Of a stretch of DNA of 64,000 bases, positions 11,195 to 22,069 are shown piece by piece. The notes under the pieces are model-generated. The model had not been told where the DNA came from. It saw nothing but the letters and a program-made list of their open reading frames with translations, and ran no database searches. Position 1 is the stretch's first letter. Each line of letters begins with the position of its first letter. The translations under genes and the position numbers were made by a program. Source of the DNA: Dipteris shenzhenensis (Eukaryota; Polypodiophyta; Polypodiopsida; Gleicheniales); NCBI GenBank assembly GCA_047967505.1, contig CM106541.1; one strand, 5' to 3'.

Positions 11195-12400
11195 CCTCTC
11201 CCACCCACTCCCATCCTCCCACCCACTCCCATCCTCCCACCCCATTCCCACTCCCACCCCCATCCTCCCACCCCAACCCTCCCACTCCAATCCTCCCACC
11301 CCCACCTCCCCCATTCCCACTCCCATGCCCATTCTCCCACCCCCACCTCCCCCATTCCCACTCCCATCCTCCCACCGCACCCCTCCCACTCCCACTCCCA
11401 TCCTCCCACCCTCACCCCACCGCTACCTCCCCCATTCCCACTCCCTCTCCCACTCCCACTCCCATTCTCCCACCCACTCCCATCCTCCCACCTCCACCTC
11501 TCACTCCCACTCCCATCCTCCCACTCCCACTCCCATCCTCCCACCCCCACCCCTCCCCTCCCCATTCCCACTCCCTTTCCCACTCCCACTCCCATTCTCC
11601 CACCCCTATCCTCCCACCCCACCCCTCCCACTCCCATCCTCCCACCCCCACCTCCCCCATTCCCACTCCCTCTCCCACTCCCACGCCCATTCTCCCACCC
11701 CCACCTCCCCCATTCCCACTCCCTCTCCCATCCTCCCACCCCACCCCTCCCACTCCCACCCCCACCTCCCCCATTCCCACTCCCTCTCCCACTCCCATCC
11801 TCCCACCCCACCCCTCCCACTTCCACTCCCATCCTCCCATTCTCACCCCACCCTCACCCTCCCCTCACCTCCCCCATTCCCACTCCCTCTCCCACTCCCA
11901 CGCCCATTCTCCCACCCCCACCTCCCCCATTCCCACTCCCTCTCCCATCCTCCCACCCCACCCCTCCCACTCCCACCCCCACCTCCCCCATTCCCACTCC
12001 CTCTCCCACTCCCATCCTCCCACCCCACCCCTCCCACTCCCACTCCCATCCTCCCACCCTCACCCCACCCCCACCTCCCCCATTCCCACTCCCTCTCCCA
12101 CTCCCACTCCCATTCTCCCACCCCCACCCCCACCTCCCCCATTCCCACTCCCTCTCCCACTCCCACTCCCATCCTCCCACCCCCACCCCCACCTCCCCCA
12201 TTCCCACTCCCACTCCCACTCCCATCCTCCCACCCCCACCCCCATCCCCAGCTCCCACAATCCCACTCCGTCTCCAACTCCCACGCCCACCTCCCCTCTC
12301 TTACTCCCACTTCCACACTCCCACTCTCCCTTTCTCCCACTACCACTCTCCCAACTCCCACTCCCATTCCCACATTCCTACTATCAATTCCACTCCTACT
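11195..12400. repeat. CCCACTC-type polypyrimidine minisatellite
   Basis: About 1.2 kb built from CTCCCAC, CCCATCCTCCCAC and CCCCCATTCCCACTC words, which recur as longer blocks of roughly 50-110 bp. Pro/Ser/His-rich and Gly/Trp/Glu-rich ORFs in all frames are artefacts of the repeat. Just upstream (11090-11120) is a TATATATA stretch and an ACTAGGGTTTT telo-box-like word. Confidence 0.9.
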
Positions 12401-12459
12401 TATGAATTCTAATTAAAACTATTACTTAAATAAATGATATTACCGAAAACACTCATAGG

Positions 12460-13524
12460 ATTTAAGGTTTAGGGTTTGGTGGTTTGGGTTTAGGGTTTGG
12501 GGTTTGGTGAGTTAGGGTTTAGGGTTTAGGGTTTGTGAGTTAGGGTTTAAAATTTGTGAGTTAAGGTTAGGGTTTAGGGTTTGTGAGCTAGGATTTAGGG
12601 TTTGGTGGTTTGGATTTAGGGTTTGGGGGTAGGGTTTAGGGTCTAGGGTTTAGGGTTTGGGGGTTAGGGTTTAGGGTTCAGGGTTTGAGGGTTAGGGTTT
12701 AAGGTTCAATGTTTGGGGGTTAGGGTTTAGGGTTTGGTGTTTTGGGTTTAGGGTTTGGCGGTAAGGTTTAGGGTTTAGGGTTTGGGGGTTAGGGTTTAGG
12801 GTTTAGGGTCTGGGGGTTAGCGTTTAGGGTTCAGGGTTTGGGAGTTAGGGTTTAGGGTTAAGAGATTAGGGATTAGTTTTTATTGGTTAGGGTTGGGGGT
12901 TTAGAGAGTCAAGATTAACATTTACTGTTTAGGGATTAGGGGTTAGGCTTTAGGGATTAGGGTTTATGAGTTAGGGTTTGGAAATTAGGGTTTATGGTGT
13001 AGGATTTTGGGTTTAGGATTTAAGGTTAGGGGTTAGAGGTCTAAGATTAGGAATTAGGGGTTAGGGTTTAGGTTTAGGGTTTTGAGGTTAGGGTTTAGGG
13101 TTTAGGATTTAGATAGGAATTAGGGGTTAGGGTTTAGGTTTAGGGTTTGAGATTAGGAATTAGGGGTTAGGGTTTATAGATTAGGATTTAGGGATTAGGT
13201 TTTAGGTTTAGGTATTAGGGTTTAGGGTTTAAGGGTTAGGGTTTAGGAATTAGAGTTTTGGAATTAGGATTTTGGGATTAGGGATTAGGGGTTAGGGTTT
13301 ACGAATTAGGATTTAGGTTTAGGAATTAGGGTTTAGGGTCTAGGGCTTAGGGTTTAAGGGTTTTGGAATTAGGGATTAGGGTATAGAATTTAGGGTTTAG
13401 AAATTAGGGGTTGGGGTTTAAGATTTTGGGTTTAGGGTTTAGGAATTAGGGTTTATCGTTTCAAGGGTCTGAATTAAGATTTAGGGTTTGGGGATTAGGG
13501 GCTAGGATTTGGGGTTTAGGGTTT
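12460..13524 (+). repeat. Interstitial telomere-like array, TTTAGGG orientation
   Basis: About 1.06 kb of degenerate TTTAGGG repeat, cleaner at the left (TTTAGGGTTTAGGGTTTG) and increasingly degraded to the right (GGGATTAGGGGTTAGGG). The G-rich strand is the plus strand, opposite to the array at 8113-8642. Confidence 0.95.
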
Positions 13525-13591
13525 GATTAATTTTCTAAACAAGATCTAGATTTTAAAATAATTAATAAAGTAGATTATTGAGAAGAGACTA

Positions 13592-15058
13592 ATGTTCTTT
13601 ATAATGGTTGTTACAACTTGTTTGCAAAGGAAACTCACAAAGGAGATGGCTAAAAAATTTATTACGGGGATGGAGGTGATTCTATGTTGCAAAAGAGAAG
13701 TAGTTGCATTTGCTACAATCCATGAAAGTGATCCAAATTCTATTTGTCACTTTAGAAGACTTGGCAAAGATAAGGTGGCAGTTATCGTATCAAGGATTCT
13801 TAGTGCACATGTTGAGCTAAAGCATAAGTGTGGGGATATGGAAATCCTTGGAGATGTTATGCCCTATAATACTTCCAACAAAGCATTTATTGCATGGGAC
13901 AGAGATGAGACTTATCCAACACATGTCATCAGGAATACAAAGTGCATATCTTTGGATTTTAGAGTGGGAGATATTTTACAAATGTTATCATTTGCAAATA
14001 CGAATGTAGCAGGTCAAGTCTTGGGATTTGAACAAGTGGAACACTGGACATTTGCACAGATGAGAATTCAAAAAGTTACTGATGATGGTATGGATGATAA
14101 CTCAATGTCATTGGATGGTCCCTACTATGAGGTAGGTAAGGATTTGAGTTGGAGCATGCAATTTTTAAAGATTGGAAAGACTCAGAATGTGGTTTTTAAT
14201 GATAAACATAATGTATACTACAACATCAAAGAATTGAAAGAATATGCCAATGTACCAAGCTCTATTCCTTCAGAGATGGATGATTCCAATGCACTCAACT
14301 ATAGCACTGACATCTTATCAGAAGTCAATGAGTTCATTGGTACCGAGAAAAAAAAATATTTCACAAGTGATGCCTTATTCGGGGTGGATGAGTTCATGCA
14401 CATTGAGAACTTGGGCAAAGATGTAAAAAGTGATATATTTTCAAGCATGGATGGCTTCATGGATACTGATAAAGTTCTTGGAGTCAAACCAAGTAGCTAT
14501 GGAATTATGGAAATCATGCACAATAGTATAATGAGTGATGTTCTCTCTGGAGTAGAGGAGTTTCAAGACTATGGAGTTATGAAATCCATAGAAAGTGCAT
14601 CAATGAGTGATGTTCTCTCAGGAATAGATGAGTTTGAAGATCATTCTGAACACTCTATCACCACTGACTATGGAGTTATGAAATCCATAGAAAGTGCATC
14701 AATGAGTGATTTTCTCTCAGGAATAGATGAGTTTGAAGATCATTCTGGGCACTCTAATGCCATTGTGACAAGTGGTTCTACGATTGTATCAAAAGTAGGG
14801 ATGAGATCAACAAAGGACTATTCAGTATTTGACTTTGATTGTGAAATAGTTAATGTTACAAATGGTTTGATGAATGTATCAAAAGCAACGATGACATCAA
14901 CAAAGGAATATTCAGTATTTGACTGTCAGAGTGATAAGATCAAGGATGCAACATCTCATGAAAACAACGTGACAAATAAATCTTACAAGGAGAACTACAC
15001 AAATCCAAATAAGAATGTACAAAAGGTCCCAAAATGGACATACAGATGCATGAAATGA
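13592..15058 (+). CDS. TNP1/En-Spm-like domain protein with internal LSGxDEF repeats
   Basis: Open 488-codon frame. The likely translated part may start at the Met of MAKKFITGMEV rather than at 13592, since the first residues look non-coding. Residues about 25-115 (VILCCKREVVAFATIHESDP .. LGKDKVAVIV .. CGDMEILGDV .. FIAWDRD) match the layout of the plant TNP1/En-Spm transposase-associated domain. From residue about 235 a motif (S/D)xxLSG(V/I)(D/E)EF recurs about six times, including a near-exact unit at 14564-14642 and 14668-14744; then VSK..M.STK(D/E)YSVFD occurs twice. TNP1-type domains are typical of transposon-encoded DNA-binding partners. The upstream side abuts the TTTAGGG array, so a 5' exon may be missing. 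The TGA at 15056-15058 is followed, after about 40 bases and in another frame, by the DUF7869-like gene, so both may once have been one protein or one split gene. Confidence 0.55.
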   Translation: MFFIMVVTTCLQRKLTKEMAKKFITGMEVILCCKREVVAFATIHESDPNSICHFRRLGKDKVAVIVSRILSAHVELKHKCGDMEILGDVMPYNTSNKAFIAWDRDETYPTHVIRNTKCISLDFRVGDILQMLSFANTNVAGQVLGFEQVEHWTFAQMRIQKVTDDGMDDNSMSLDGPYYEVGKDLSWSMQFLKIGKTQNVVFNDKHNVYYNIKELKEYANVPSSIPSEMDDSNALNYSTDILSEVNEFIGTEKKKYFTSDALFGVDEFMHIENLGKDVKSDIFSSMDGFMDTDKVLGVKPSSYGIMEIMHNSIMSDVLSGVEEFQDYGVMKSIESASMSDVLSGIDEFEDHSEHSITTDYGVMKSIESASMSDFLSGIDEFEDHSGHSNAIVTSGSTIVSKVGMRSTKDYSVFDFDCEIVNVTNGLMNVSKATMTSTKEYSVFDCQSDKIKDATSHENNVTNKSYKENYTNPNKNVQKVPKWTYRCMK

Positions 15059-15090
15059 CAACGAGTCCAGGCTGAGTCCAGGCAGATCCA

Positions 15091-17359
15091 GAAAAGCAAC
15101 CAAAGAGAATAAGAGTAATGAATGAAGATGTTATGCTAAAAGCAATGCAATCTACATGCTATAAGCGTATATGTATGTGATCCATTAACTTACATGACAT
15201 CAAGGGTTGTAGAGAACATGTCTGGCAAAGGAAAGGAAGCAGAAGAAATGAATACCTACTCACGAGATTGTCTTGCTTTCTTGTAAATGATAAGAGAAGG
15301 CGAAGTTCAGGACAACAGATAAGGCCTCTTATAAATGGAAAAAGTATTTGCAATAATGCATATCACATTATTACAGGATTATCACATGGCACATATTGGA
15401 ATTTGGCTAATAAAGCAAAGTATGGAGTTAAATTTAACATTCATGGAAACATAGGAAGGCCCAAAACAAGAGACTCAACGGTTGCGGCAACAACAATTTT
15501 GAAAGATTATATTTATGAAAATGCTTTACCGCAACCCCATCTATCAGAAATGCATCTTCCGATACATTTGACTAAAAAAGAAGTATTTAACTCTATTGGA
15601 GAAACACAGAGGCAAAGAGGGCATGCACTAGCATCTTTTCATACTTTGTATACTCTTTGGAAAAAAAGCTTTGGATATGTTAAAATCCCAAAGAGGCAAA
15701 AAATGTCAAAGTGCAATGACTGTGATGATCTAAAGCGAGCACTTGAGAGTGCAACATCTCCAAAACAAAAAGAAGCTTACAAAAAAAAGAGAGAATTTCA
15801 TCATGGACTTGTTCGACATTCTAGAATAAAATATGCATTTTGGAAGGAGCAAGCTATTTCTCACCCAAATGAGTACATGTGCATTATTGTAGATGGTATG
15901 GATCAAAATACAACAACATTACCTCGATTCGTTAACACTCCACCTAAGCTACAAGGAAAATACTTTTTAAAGACACATATATGTGGAGTATTAGTGCACG
16001 GATTTAAGTTTTTTGCAGACATATGGATTGATTCCGTGCATCTACATGATAGCAATCAAGTTGTAACATCTGTTATGAAGGCAATTCACAATGTACATGC
16101 AAAAAAAGGTCGCCTACCAGCAACTTTGAGAGTACAAGTAGACAATTGCAGACGAGAGAATAAGAATGTACTCTTCTTTGCATTTTGCTCAATGCTAATC
16201 GCTCATAGAATCTTCAATGAGATTGAAGTTGGGTTTTTGTTGGTTGGGCACACACATGAGGATATCGATCAGGTATTTAGCACAGTTTCAAGAGAACTAA
16301 AACACAAGGACATGGAGATGATGGATGACTTGATAAGAAAATGTGGGAGGCAAGTTGGTGGCCATAAGGAAGGAACAGTATGCTCAATGGTTGAGAGGAT
16401 GTATGATTGGAAGAGCTTTATTCTACCTTTCATACAAAAAGGTGGTGATGCCCTGATAGGTCATAGCGCTCCACACTATTTTCGCTTTTTCTTAAAGGAT
16501 GAAAAACCAGTGATGTAATGGCAACACTATTCTCTTGATACAAAATGGGAACCTGAAGAACCTTACTCTCTCTTAACTTCAATCCCGAGCAAAGAAATGC
16601 ATCCAACATGGGCTCCTATAAAAGAATTCAGCGAGAAATCCAAAGGTGAAATAGAAGGCTTAAAAGCTTATTACATACAAAGAGGAAATGCTCTGGAGAT
16701 TTCCTGATTGGAAGCCCTCTTGGAAGGAACATACTACTGTTGTAATTAGCAAGACCTACCAATTGATAAAGGACCTTGCAAAAATGCGAGAAGATGATAT
16801 TAAGGCAAAACGACCTTTATTTTGGCCAAATGTTAGTAATGACTTGCGTCCAGCATGTGGTCTCTTTGAAAATGAGTTTGAATCGCTGCTCCCACGTCCA
16901 TATTGTGGACCCAAGAAGAGAGAGTTTATGCCACAAATAGACATAGACGTCCATTGTTTTGTTGCAGTTCGACCATTAGATGATGAACATGAGAACGTGA
17001 AGTTTTGGGTTGCGAAAGTAGTTGACGTGAGCATGGATGACTGGGGGAGAGCTACAACATTTACAGCGGTATGGTATGAGCCAAGGGGTAGGAAGGAGAA
17101 CCAAGATAACAGTACATTGTATAGTAGTTGTTTGAAAAAGGAATGGGTCCCAAACCATGATGCGATTTCAAGACTTTTCACAGAGACAGTCATAGTATCC
17201 TGGAAATCAAGGTCAAAGAAAACAAAGAAGCACATGGGGTATGATGTAGAAGACAAAATAAAATTACCGCAACCAATTATTTCACACATTACAAAGTTCA
17301 TAAAGATGCTCGCCCAGGAGGAAGTAGAAGGAGATAGCGCAAATGAAGAATGCCCATGA
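15091..17359 (+). pseudogene. DUF7869-like transposase-type protein
   Basis: Nearly intact frame starting PKRIRVMNEDVMLK near 15100. It contains INLHDIKGCREHVWQ, PLINGKSICNNAYHIITG, SKCNDCDDLK, then IIVDGMDQNTT (about 15883-15915), QVDNCRRENKN (about 16135) and VGHTHEDIDQVFSTVSREL (about 16243-16300). The spacing Asp..Asp-Asn..HTHEDID is what DUF7869 proteins show and suggests an RNase H-like transposase fold (inference). After a TAA at 16516-16518 and a one-base shift near 16680, coding continues (16688-17359) with a C-terminal region VHCFVAVRPL..FWVAKVVDV..FTAVWYEP that looks like a BAH- or chromo-like barrel. A TGA also lies near 15175. So there are two stops and a frameshift in otherwise good coding sequence, implying recent inactivation. 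No terminal inverted repeats were found around it. Confidence 0.6.
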
Positions 17360-18465
17360 TAACACCATTCAAATATCGAGAAAGAGTGAAGGTGGTGGTG
17401 GTAGTCAGATGAGAGTGAATGAAGATGGCACCCAAGCGACAAGTGACGACAGAAAGGACATTCTGAACAAGCAAATGTTTGGATTGCTCATTTCTGTGAT
17501 CATGATAGAAAAGGACATTCAAACAAGCAAATGTTTGGATCACCCATTTGTACTAAACTCATTGTAAAGGAAAAATTAAATTATTGAAAAGGCCACAGGA
17601 GATCCTTTGTACAAAGACTCATCTAGAGCAATATTTGTTGTAAAACTTATGATATGATAATGTAAAATTGCAAGCCTAGCTATTGCTATTTTTTGGAGTA
17701 CAAAAGAGGCTTCCATCATGTCTCATGTCTATATAAACCTTTTAATTTCTTGAATATTCAAGAATGTTATAGTTTTCTACATTGAAAGTAAAAAGATTCT
17801 TATAGGTCTCTTATGTATACATTTTTAAAATGTTGTGAATCCTCAATAGCATGGTTTTTCATGGATTTAAACTAATAACTCGGATTTTTTAATTTAAGAA
17901 TATGATTCTTATAAACAAGAAATACAAATTTAGGATTTAATAGTAGTTTTTGCATTATTTGTACAACATTGTAGAGAGATATTTTGAAATGTATTATGTG
18001 AAAATGACAGTGCCAGAAAGTAAACTTTTGATTCTCGAATGACATTTTCATAAAGTAAACTTTTCATTTGGGAAGGATTTTAAGGAATAGTCCAAAAGTA
18101 GACATATGAGCCCAAAATTAATGAAATAAGGGTTTATGGGATTTAATAAAACTAGCACTATGGTTGTTTGAGATATACTAAAAACAAGCATGGGAGTTAT
18201 AATTTAGGATTTACATAAATAATTTAATAAAACCAGCATGGTGGCTGTTTGGGATATACTGAATTTAACAAGTTATGGGATTTAAATATAAAACCAACAT
18301 GGTGGTTGTTTGGGATATACTAAAAACAAGCATGGTATTTATCGTTTGGGATTTACAAAAACAAGTGTGGTGGCTAGTTTGGAATTTACAAAAAGAAGCA
18401 TAGTCTCAAATATATTTTCAATTTTCTAGGATAAGTGGAATATTGTTTCCTTGCAATGTGATTAC
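17360..18465. other. AT-rich non-coding DNA with repeated GGTTGTTTGGGATATACT phrases
   Basis: No gene seen. At 18140-18400 a phrase AACCAGCATGGTGG(C/T)TGTTTGGGATATACT recurs about four times with spacers of 50-90 bp, often with AAAAACAAGCATGG. This suggests an old local amplification. Confidence 0.55.
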
Positions 18466-18640
18466 GTCGGGGTGTTTACTATATGTAAATCCTCTATATC
18501 ACGTGCGTTCAAGGCCGAATTTATAAGTCCCTTCTCTGTGAATTTTTCATGAATAAAGCACACCTTTTTTCTGTGCTTTATTCATGAAAGCATATTTGTC
18601 TATGCTTATATATTTGTGAGGGACCCCCTGAGGTGACTAC
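18458..18640. mobile_element. MITE 2, same family, shortened, with internal hairpin
   Basis: Body 18466-18632 (167 bp). The left arm shares CTATATCACGTGCGTTCAAG with MITE 1 and the right end is ACCCCCTGAG. Flanked by an 8-bp duplication with one mismatch (GTGATTAC at 18458-18465, GTGACTAC at 18633-18640). In the middle, TTTCATGAATAAAGCACA and TGTGCTTTATTCATGAAA form an 18-bp stem around an 8-9-bp loop. The left end reads GTCGGGGTG, so it has drifted. Confidence 0.75.
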
Positions 18641-19409
18641 ATTTTCTTAGTACTATCTTAGTCATTCTCGTCCACCACTCCAAGACAACCCAAGATATGC
18701 TCATGCATGTCTAAATCCAATTTGAAGACACTCTTACCTTTCTTTCATTGTGGCACAAGTTGCATATTGAACTTAATAGCTCTTACTAGATGAGAGTACA
18801 CAAATGTTTGTGGACTCTTATGTAGCAGTTCGTAATTGAGGCTCTCTTGGATGTTTTTTTGTACCAAAAAGCTTCGACTACCACATCCCACTTCTCATTG
18901 GATGTTCCCCAATTATCCTTAAATGCTAGCTCAACCTTGTGCTTAGGTTTTATGTACTACAACATAAATTATGGGTCATCTTCCTCGTTCTCCCTAGAGG
19001 CAGCGACAACATAAGTTACCCCCTCTTCCAGACAGTCAATGAGGTCATAGAAACTCTCCCCAAACTTTGGTGAGTCACCTTTTGTCTCTCCATTGTTTTT
19101 CACTCCATTTGAACATAGAGGGAAAACTTGAACTCGCTCCCATGTCTTCACAATTGCAATGTTCTCACAATCGTCATCATCCCCTATGATGCACGCACTA
19201 CAGAAACAAGAAAGGTTTCTTGCTTTAATCAATTTGTTGTTTGAAAATCCCCATATGCTATGCATACCATGAACTCCTTTAATTTTCTTGCAATCGTGCC
19301 GGCATCTTCTTTGCACTTCATCCACTTTCACTTCATGGAACACTTTGCGTACTACACTATTCTTAAGGCTTTGTTTATTGTAGGTTGAATACGCACCTAT
19401 GGAGAGGTT
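18641..19409 (-). pseudogene. C-terminal part of transposase-like protein (HGxGxxDG family)
   Basis: Minus strand. The clear part (19409-18969) reads SIGAYSTYNKQ .. KGVHGMHSIW .. ARNLSCFCSACIIGDDDDCEN .. WERVQVF. The pattern G(T/V)H.(F/M)H....x.R.LSCFC..C....C.N is the usual C-terminus of a transposon protein family whose core lies at 22.2-23.4 kb in this window. A TAA and a TAG follow at the 18969 end, and recognisable coding (AFKDNWGTSNEKWDVVVEAFW) continues to about 18800. The frame joins the other half if the LTR element and the telomere-repeat insertion between them are set aside. Confidence 0.55.
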
Positions 19410-19414
19410 GGTTG

Positions 19415-19739
19415 TGACAAAACATGTGTGCCTCAGGATCTATGGAGCACTCTAAGGTGGATGAAACCTATGTGGAAACATGATGAAGAGAGTGCTCATG
19501 ACATGTACCTCAAGTCAATCAGGTTCCAAGATAGATTAGCTTGGACTCATAAAGAGAATCTTGAGATAGTGCAAAGTGCTTGATTGATATTACTTCAAAT
19601 GAACCTCCCTTTTATAGGTGAGGGTACTTACATCCATATGCTTGCTCACATGTGGGATATGTCCTCCATGCCATGTGGCAGCTTGCCCTTTGCTCATACC
19701 TTTGCTCTATATGTGCTCATGGTGCCACAACTCTCAACA
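19415..19739 (-). repeat. 3' LTR of the non-autonomous element
   Basis: 325 bp, TGACAAAACATG..CTCTCAACA on the plus strand; direct copy of 21745-22069. The minus strand carries a TATAAAAG box (complement of CTTTTATAG near 19610). Confidence 0.95.
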
Positions 19740-19920
19740 CCTCCCCTTGGTGCCATGATCCTTTGGCTATTGCAAGGTGGTCAGATGTGAGTTACATTCC
19801 ATCACCTCCCCTTAGTGCATGCATTGCTGCTTAAGGTGGTCAAGTGTGGCTTTTACATGTCAATACCTCCCCTGGGTGCTTTCATAGCTACTCTCAGGTG
19901 GTCAGGTTTGATTTACAAAA
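19740..19920 (-). repeat. Three tandem copies of the polypurine-tract region
   Basis: About 60-bp units each starting (C)ACCTCCCCT(T/G)(G/A)GTGC and containing AGGTGGTCA. On the minus strand each supplies a CCAAGGGGAGGT-type polypurine tract; the one adjoining the LTR is the functional position. Confidence 0.7.
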
Positions 19921-20472
19921 GATAGGCAAGGTTGGCAAGGTTTTGGTTTCTCAATACATTCCATTGATGTCACCTTTTGGCTCATGGCTTGATGATGATG
20001 CTGTGTAGTTGATTTGTTGGTTCTTCAATCTACAATCTTCTTCCTTGTGTAGCTTCATGCATGATGCTTTGTTCTTCCATGATGTGCCTTGATGCTTTAT
20101 GTGTGGATGCCATGCTTCGTGCTATGGTCATCTCATGCACTTGAGCTTTTAGCATGCTTATGACAATGATGTGTGCATACATGCATTGATTTGTCATTTG
20201 TTGCAAAGGGCTTACCAATTGATTTCTTTCAATATTGGCAGTGTCTAATTGCATACAATGATTCTGATTTGATAGGTGCATAGAGCTCAAAAAGATGATC
20301 ACTTTTTCTTTTTGAAACGTGTCCAAATTCTTCTTGGATTGCAAGTTATGACTTGTCGAAGTTTCTATGAAGAAGAGGGCCTTTGATGATGTGGAAGAGG
20401 CTGTTCACATATTCAAACTGTGCTTACAAAGGGACTGTGCTTGGGTGGACCTGTGGTGAAGTGGAATTTAAC

Positions 20473-20555
20473 TAATCCTAACCATGGTCAATCTTTACCA
20501 TAGTTAATTTGACCTTAACCATGGTAAAACTTTACCACAGTTAGTTTGACCATCC
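20473..20555. repeat. 40-bp tandem repeat with ACCATGGT dyads
   Basis: Two copies of CTAACCATGGT(C/A)AA(T/A)CTTTACCA(T/C)AGTTA(A/G)TTTGACC inside the non-autonomous LTR element. Confidence 0.75.
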
Positions 20556-21732
20556 CTATCTGCCACATGGCATCTCCACGTGGCCTAAGGTTATGAAACC
20601 TTGGGCTTGTGGAAAAATCTGTGATGCAAATGATGACGGCGTAGTCTGCACACACAGGCGGCAACTTTGACTGAAATGAATCGAAGCAAGCGTTTGTAAA
20701 GGAGTGCGAAGCTTTCATGAAGCTAGAGGGAGGTGAAGGACTTTGGAAGAGCCGCTTGTGCACTGGGGTCGCTATCCATTGGAGGAAGAAGCCGAAGTGG
20801 AAGACAATGCAAGCCTTCTGTAGGCGCTAGTTTCAGTTTGGCCTCAGCTACTATAGTTTCCACAGTTCTGTCTGTGCAATTGCCGCATCGACGTTCCCAT
20901 CCAGCCCTCCAAGTCATCCTCACTCCAATACTTCCCTTTGCGATGGTGCTACAGATTTTCCATAGTTTCTCAATGACCACCACTCAAACTAGGCCGATTG
21001 TGTAAACCTAATGATCGTTGAAGCAGCCTTTATCTTCCAAGACAGATATTTTCCAAGTAAGCTGAACATGGAATTGGGCTTGTGAACATTGTCGTGTTGT
21101 TGGTGCTGCTGCCCAACCAAAAGGACAAAAAACGGCTTCCGCTTTGAAGTTTGGTTGCACCCATGTTGGAGCTTGTAGTCTCGGCTGTGTAGTCTAGGGT
21201 GGAGTCGAAGCCTTGGAAGCGCTATGGTTGCTGAGGCTATTGACGTCCATTGATGAAGGCACACCAAAGATCCCGCAAGATCTTTGAAAGTGCTGCAGCT
21301 CATGTGGATGTGCTAGTCCCTTTCATCTACTTTCAAGAGGGTTGGGAGCTTGTTTGCAAAGCTTGGCTGAGGAGCTCGTTGCTTGCATTTCGGCCGAGGT
21401 TGCATGTGGGAAAATCTTGGATGTGTGGGGTTTGGTAGAGCTTCGGGCTCTCTCTCCCTCTCGAAAGCTTTTCTCTCAAATCTCTCTCAAACACAAGGAT
21501 CTCTTAGCAAATCTCTAACATGAACAATCACTCAAGAGGCATGAACATGAATCTCTCAAGAAACGGATGGACAGAAAATGTCTCTCAAGGGACGGAAATT
21601 TGTTCTCAATCTAAAACTAAAACTAACCTAGGAGAAAAAACATAAGCTCCTAAGACATGCCTACAACTAATCTAGGAATGGGAGCAATCCTAGTAAACTA
21701 CTAATGAGCTAAACTAGGAGAGCTAAACCTAA

Positions 21733-21744
21733 GCTCTGATACCA
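21733..21744 (-). other. Primer binding site, initiator-tRNA type
   Basis: GCTCTGATACCA on the plus strand is the reverse complement of TGGTATCAGAGC and directly abuts the right LTR, fixing the element's orientation. Confidence 0.9.
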
Positions 21745-22069
21745 TGACAAAACATGTGTGCCTCAAGATCTATGGAGCGCTCTAAGGTGGATGAAACCTG
21801 TGTGGAAACATGATGAAGAGAGTGCTCATGACATGTACCTCAAGTCAATTAGGTTCCAAGATAGATTAGCTTGGACTCATAAAGAGAATCTTGAGATAGT
21901 GCAAAGTGCTTGATTGATATTACTTCAAATGAACCTCCCTTTTATAGGTGAGAGTACTTACATCCATATGCTTGCTCACATGTGGGATATGTCCTCCATG
22001 CCATGTGGCAGCTTGCCCTTTGCTCATACCTTTGCTATACATGTGCTCATGGCACGACAACTCTCAACA
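21745..22069 (-). repeat. 5' LTR of the non-autonomous element
   Basis: 325 bp, direct copy of 19415-19739, next to the primer binding site. Followed by the right-hand GGTTG duplication. Confidence 0.95.

Noticed and set aside
9540-12412. Long Ser/Leu, Arg/Glu, Pro/Ser/His and Gly/Trp ORFs (up to 509 codons)
   Set aside because: They exist in several frames and both strands because the DNA is a simple pyrimidine repeat that lacks stop codons.
8113-13524. A real chromosome end or assembled telomere
   Set aside because: Both arrays are degenerate and flanked by ordinary sequence on both sides; they are interstitial.
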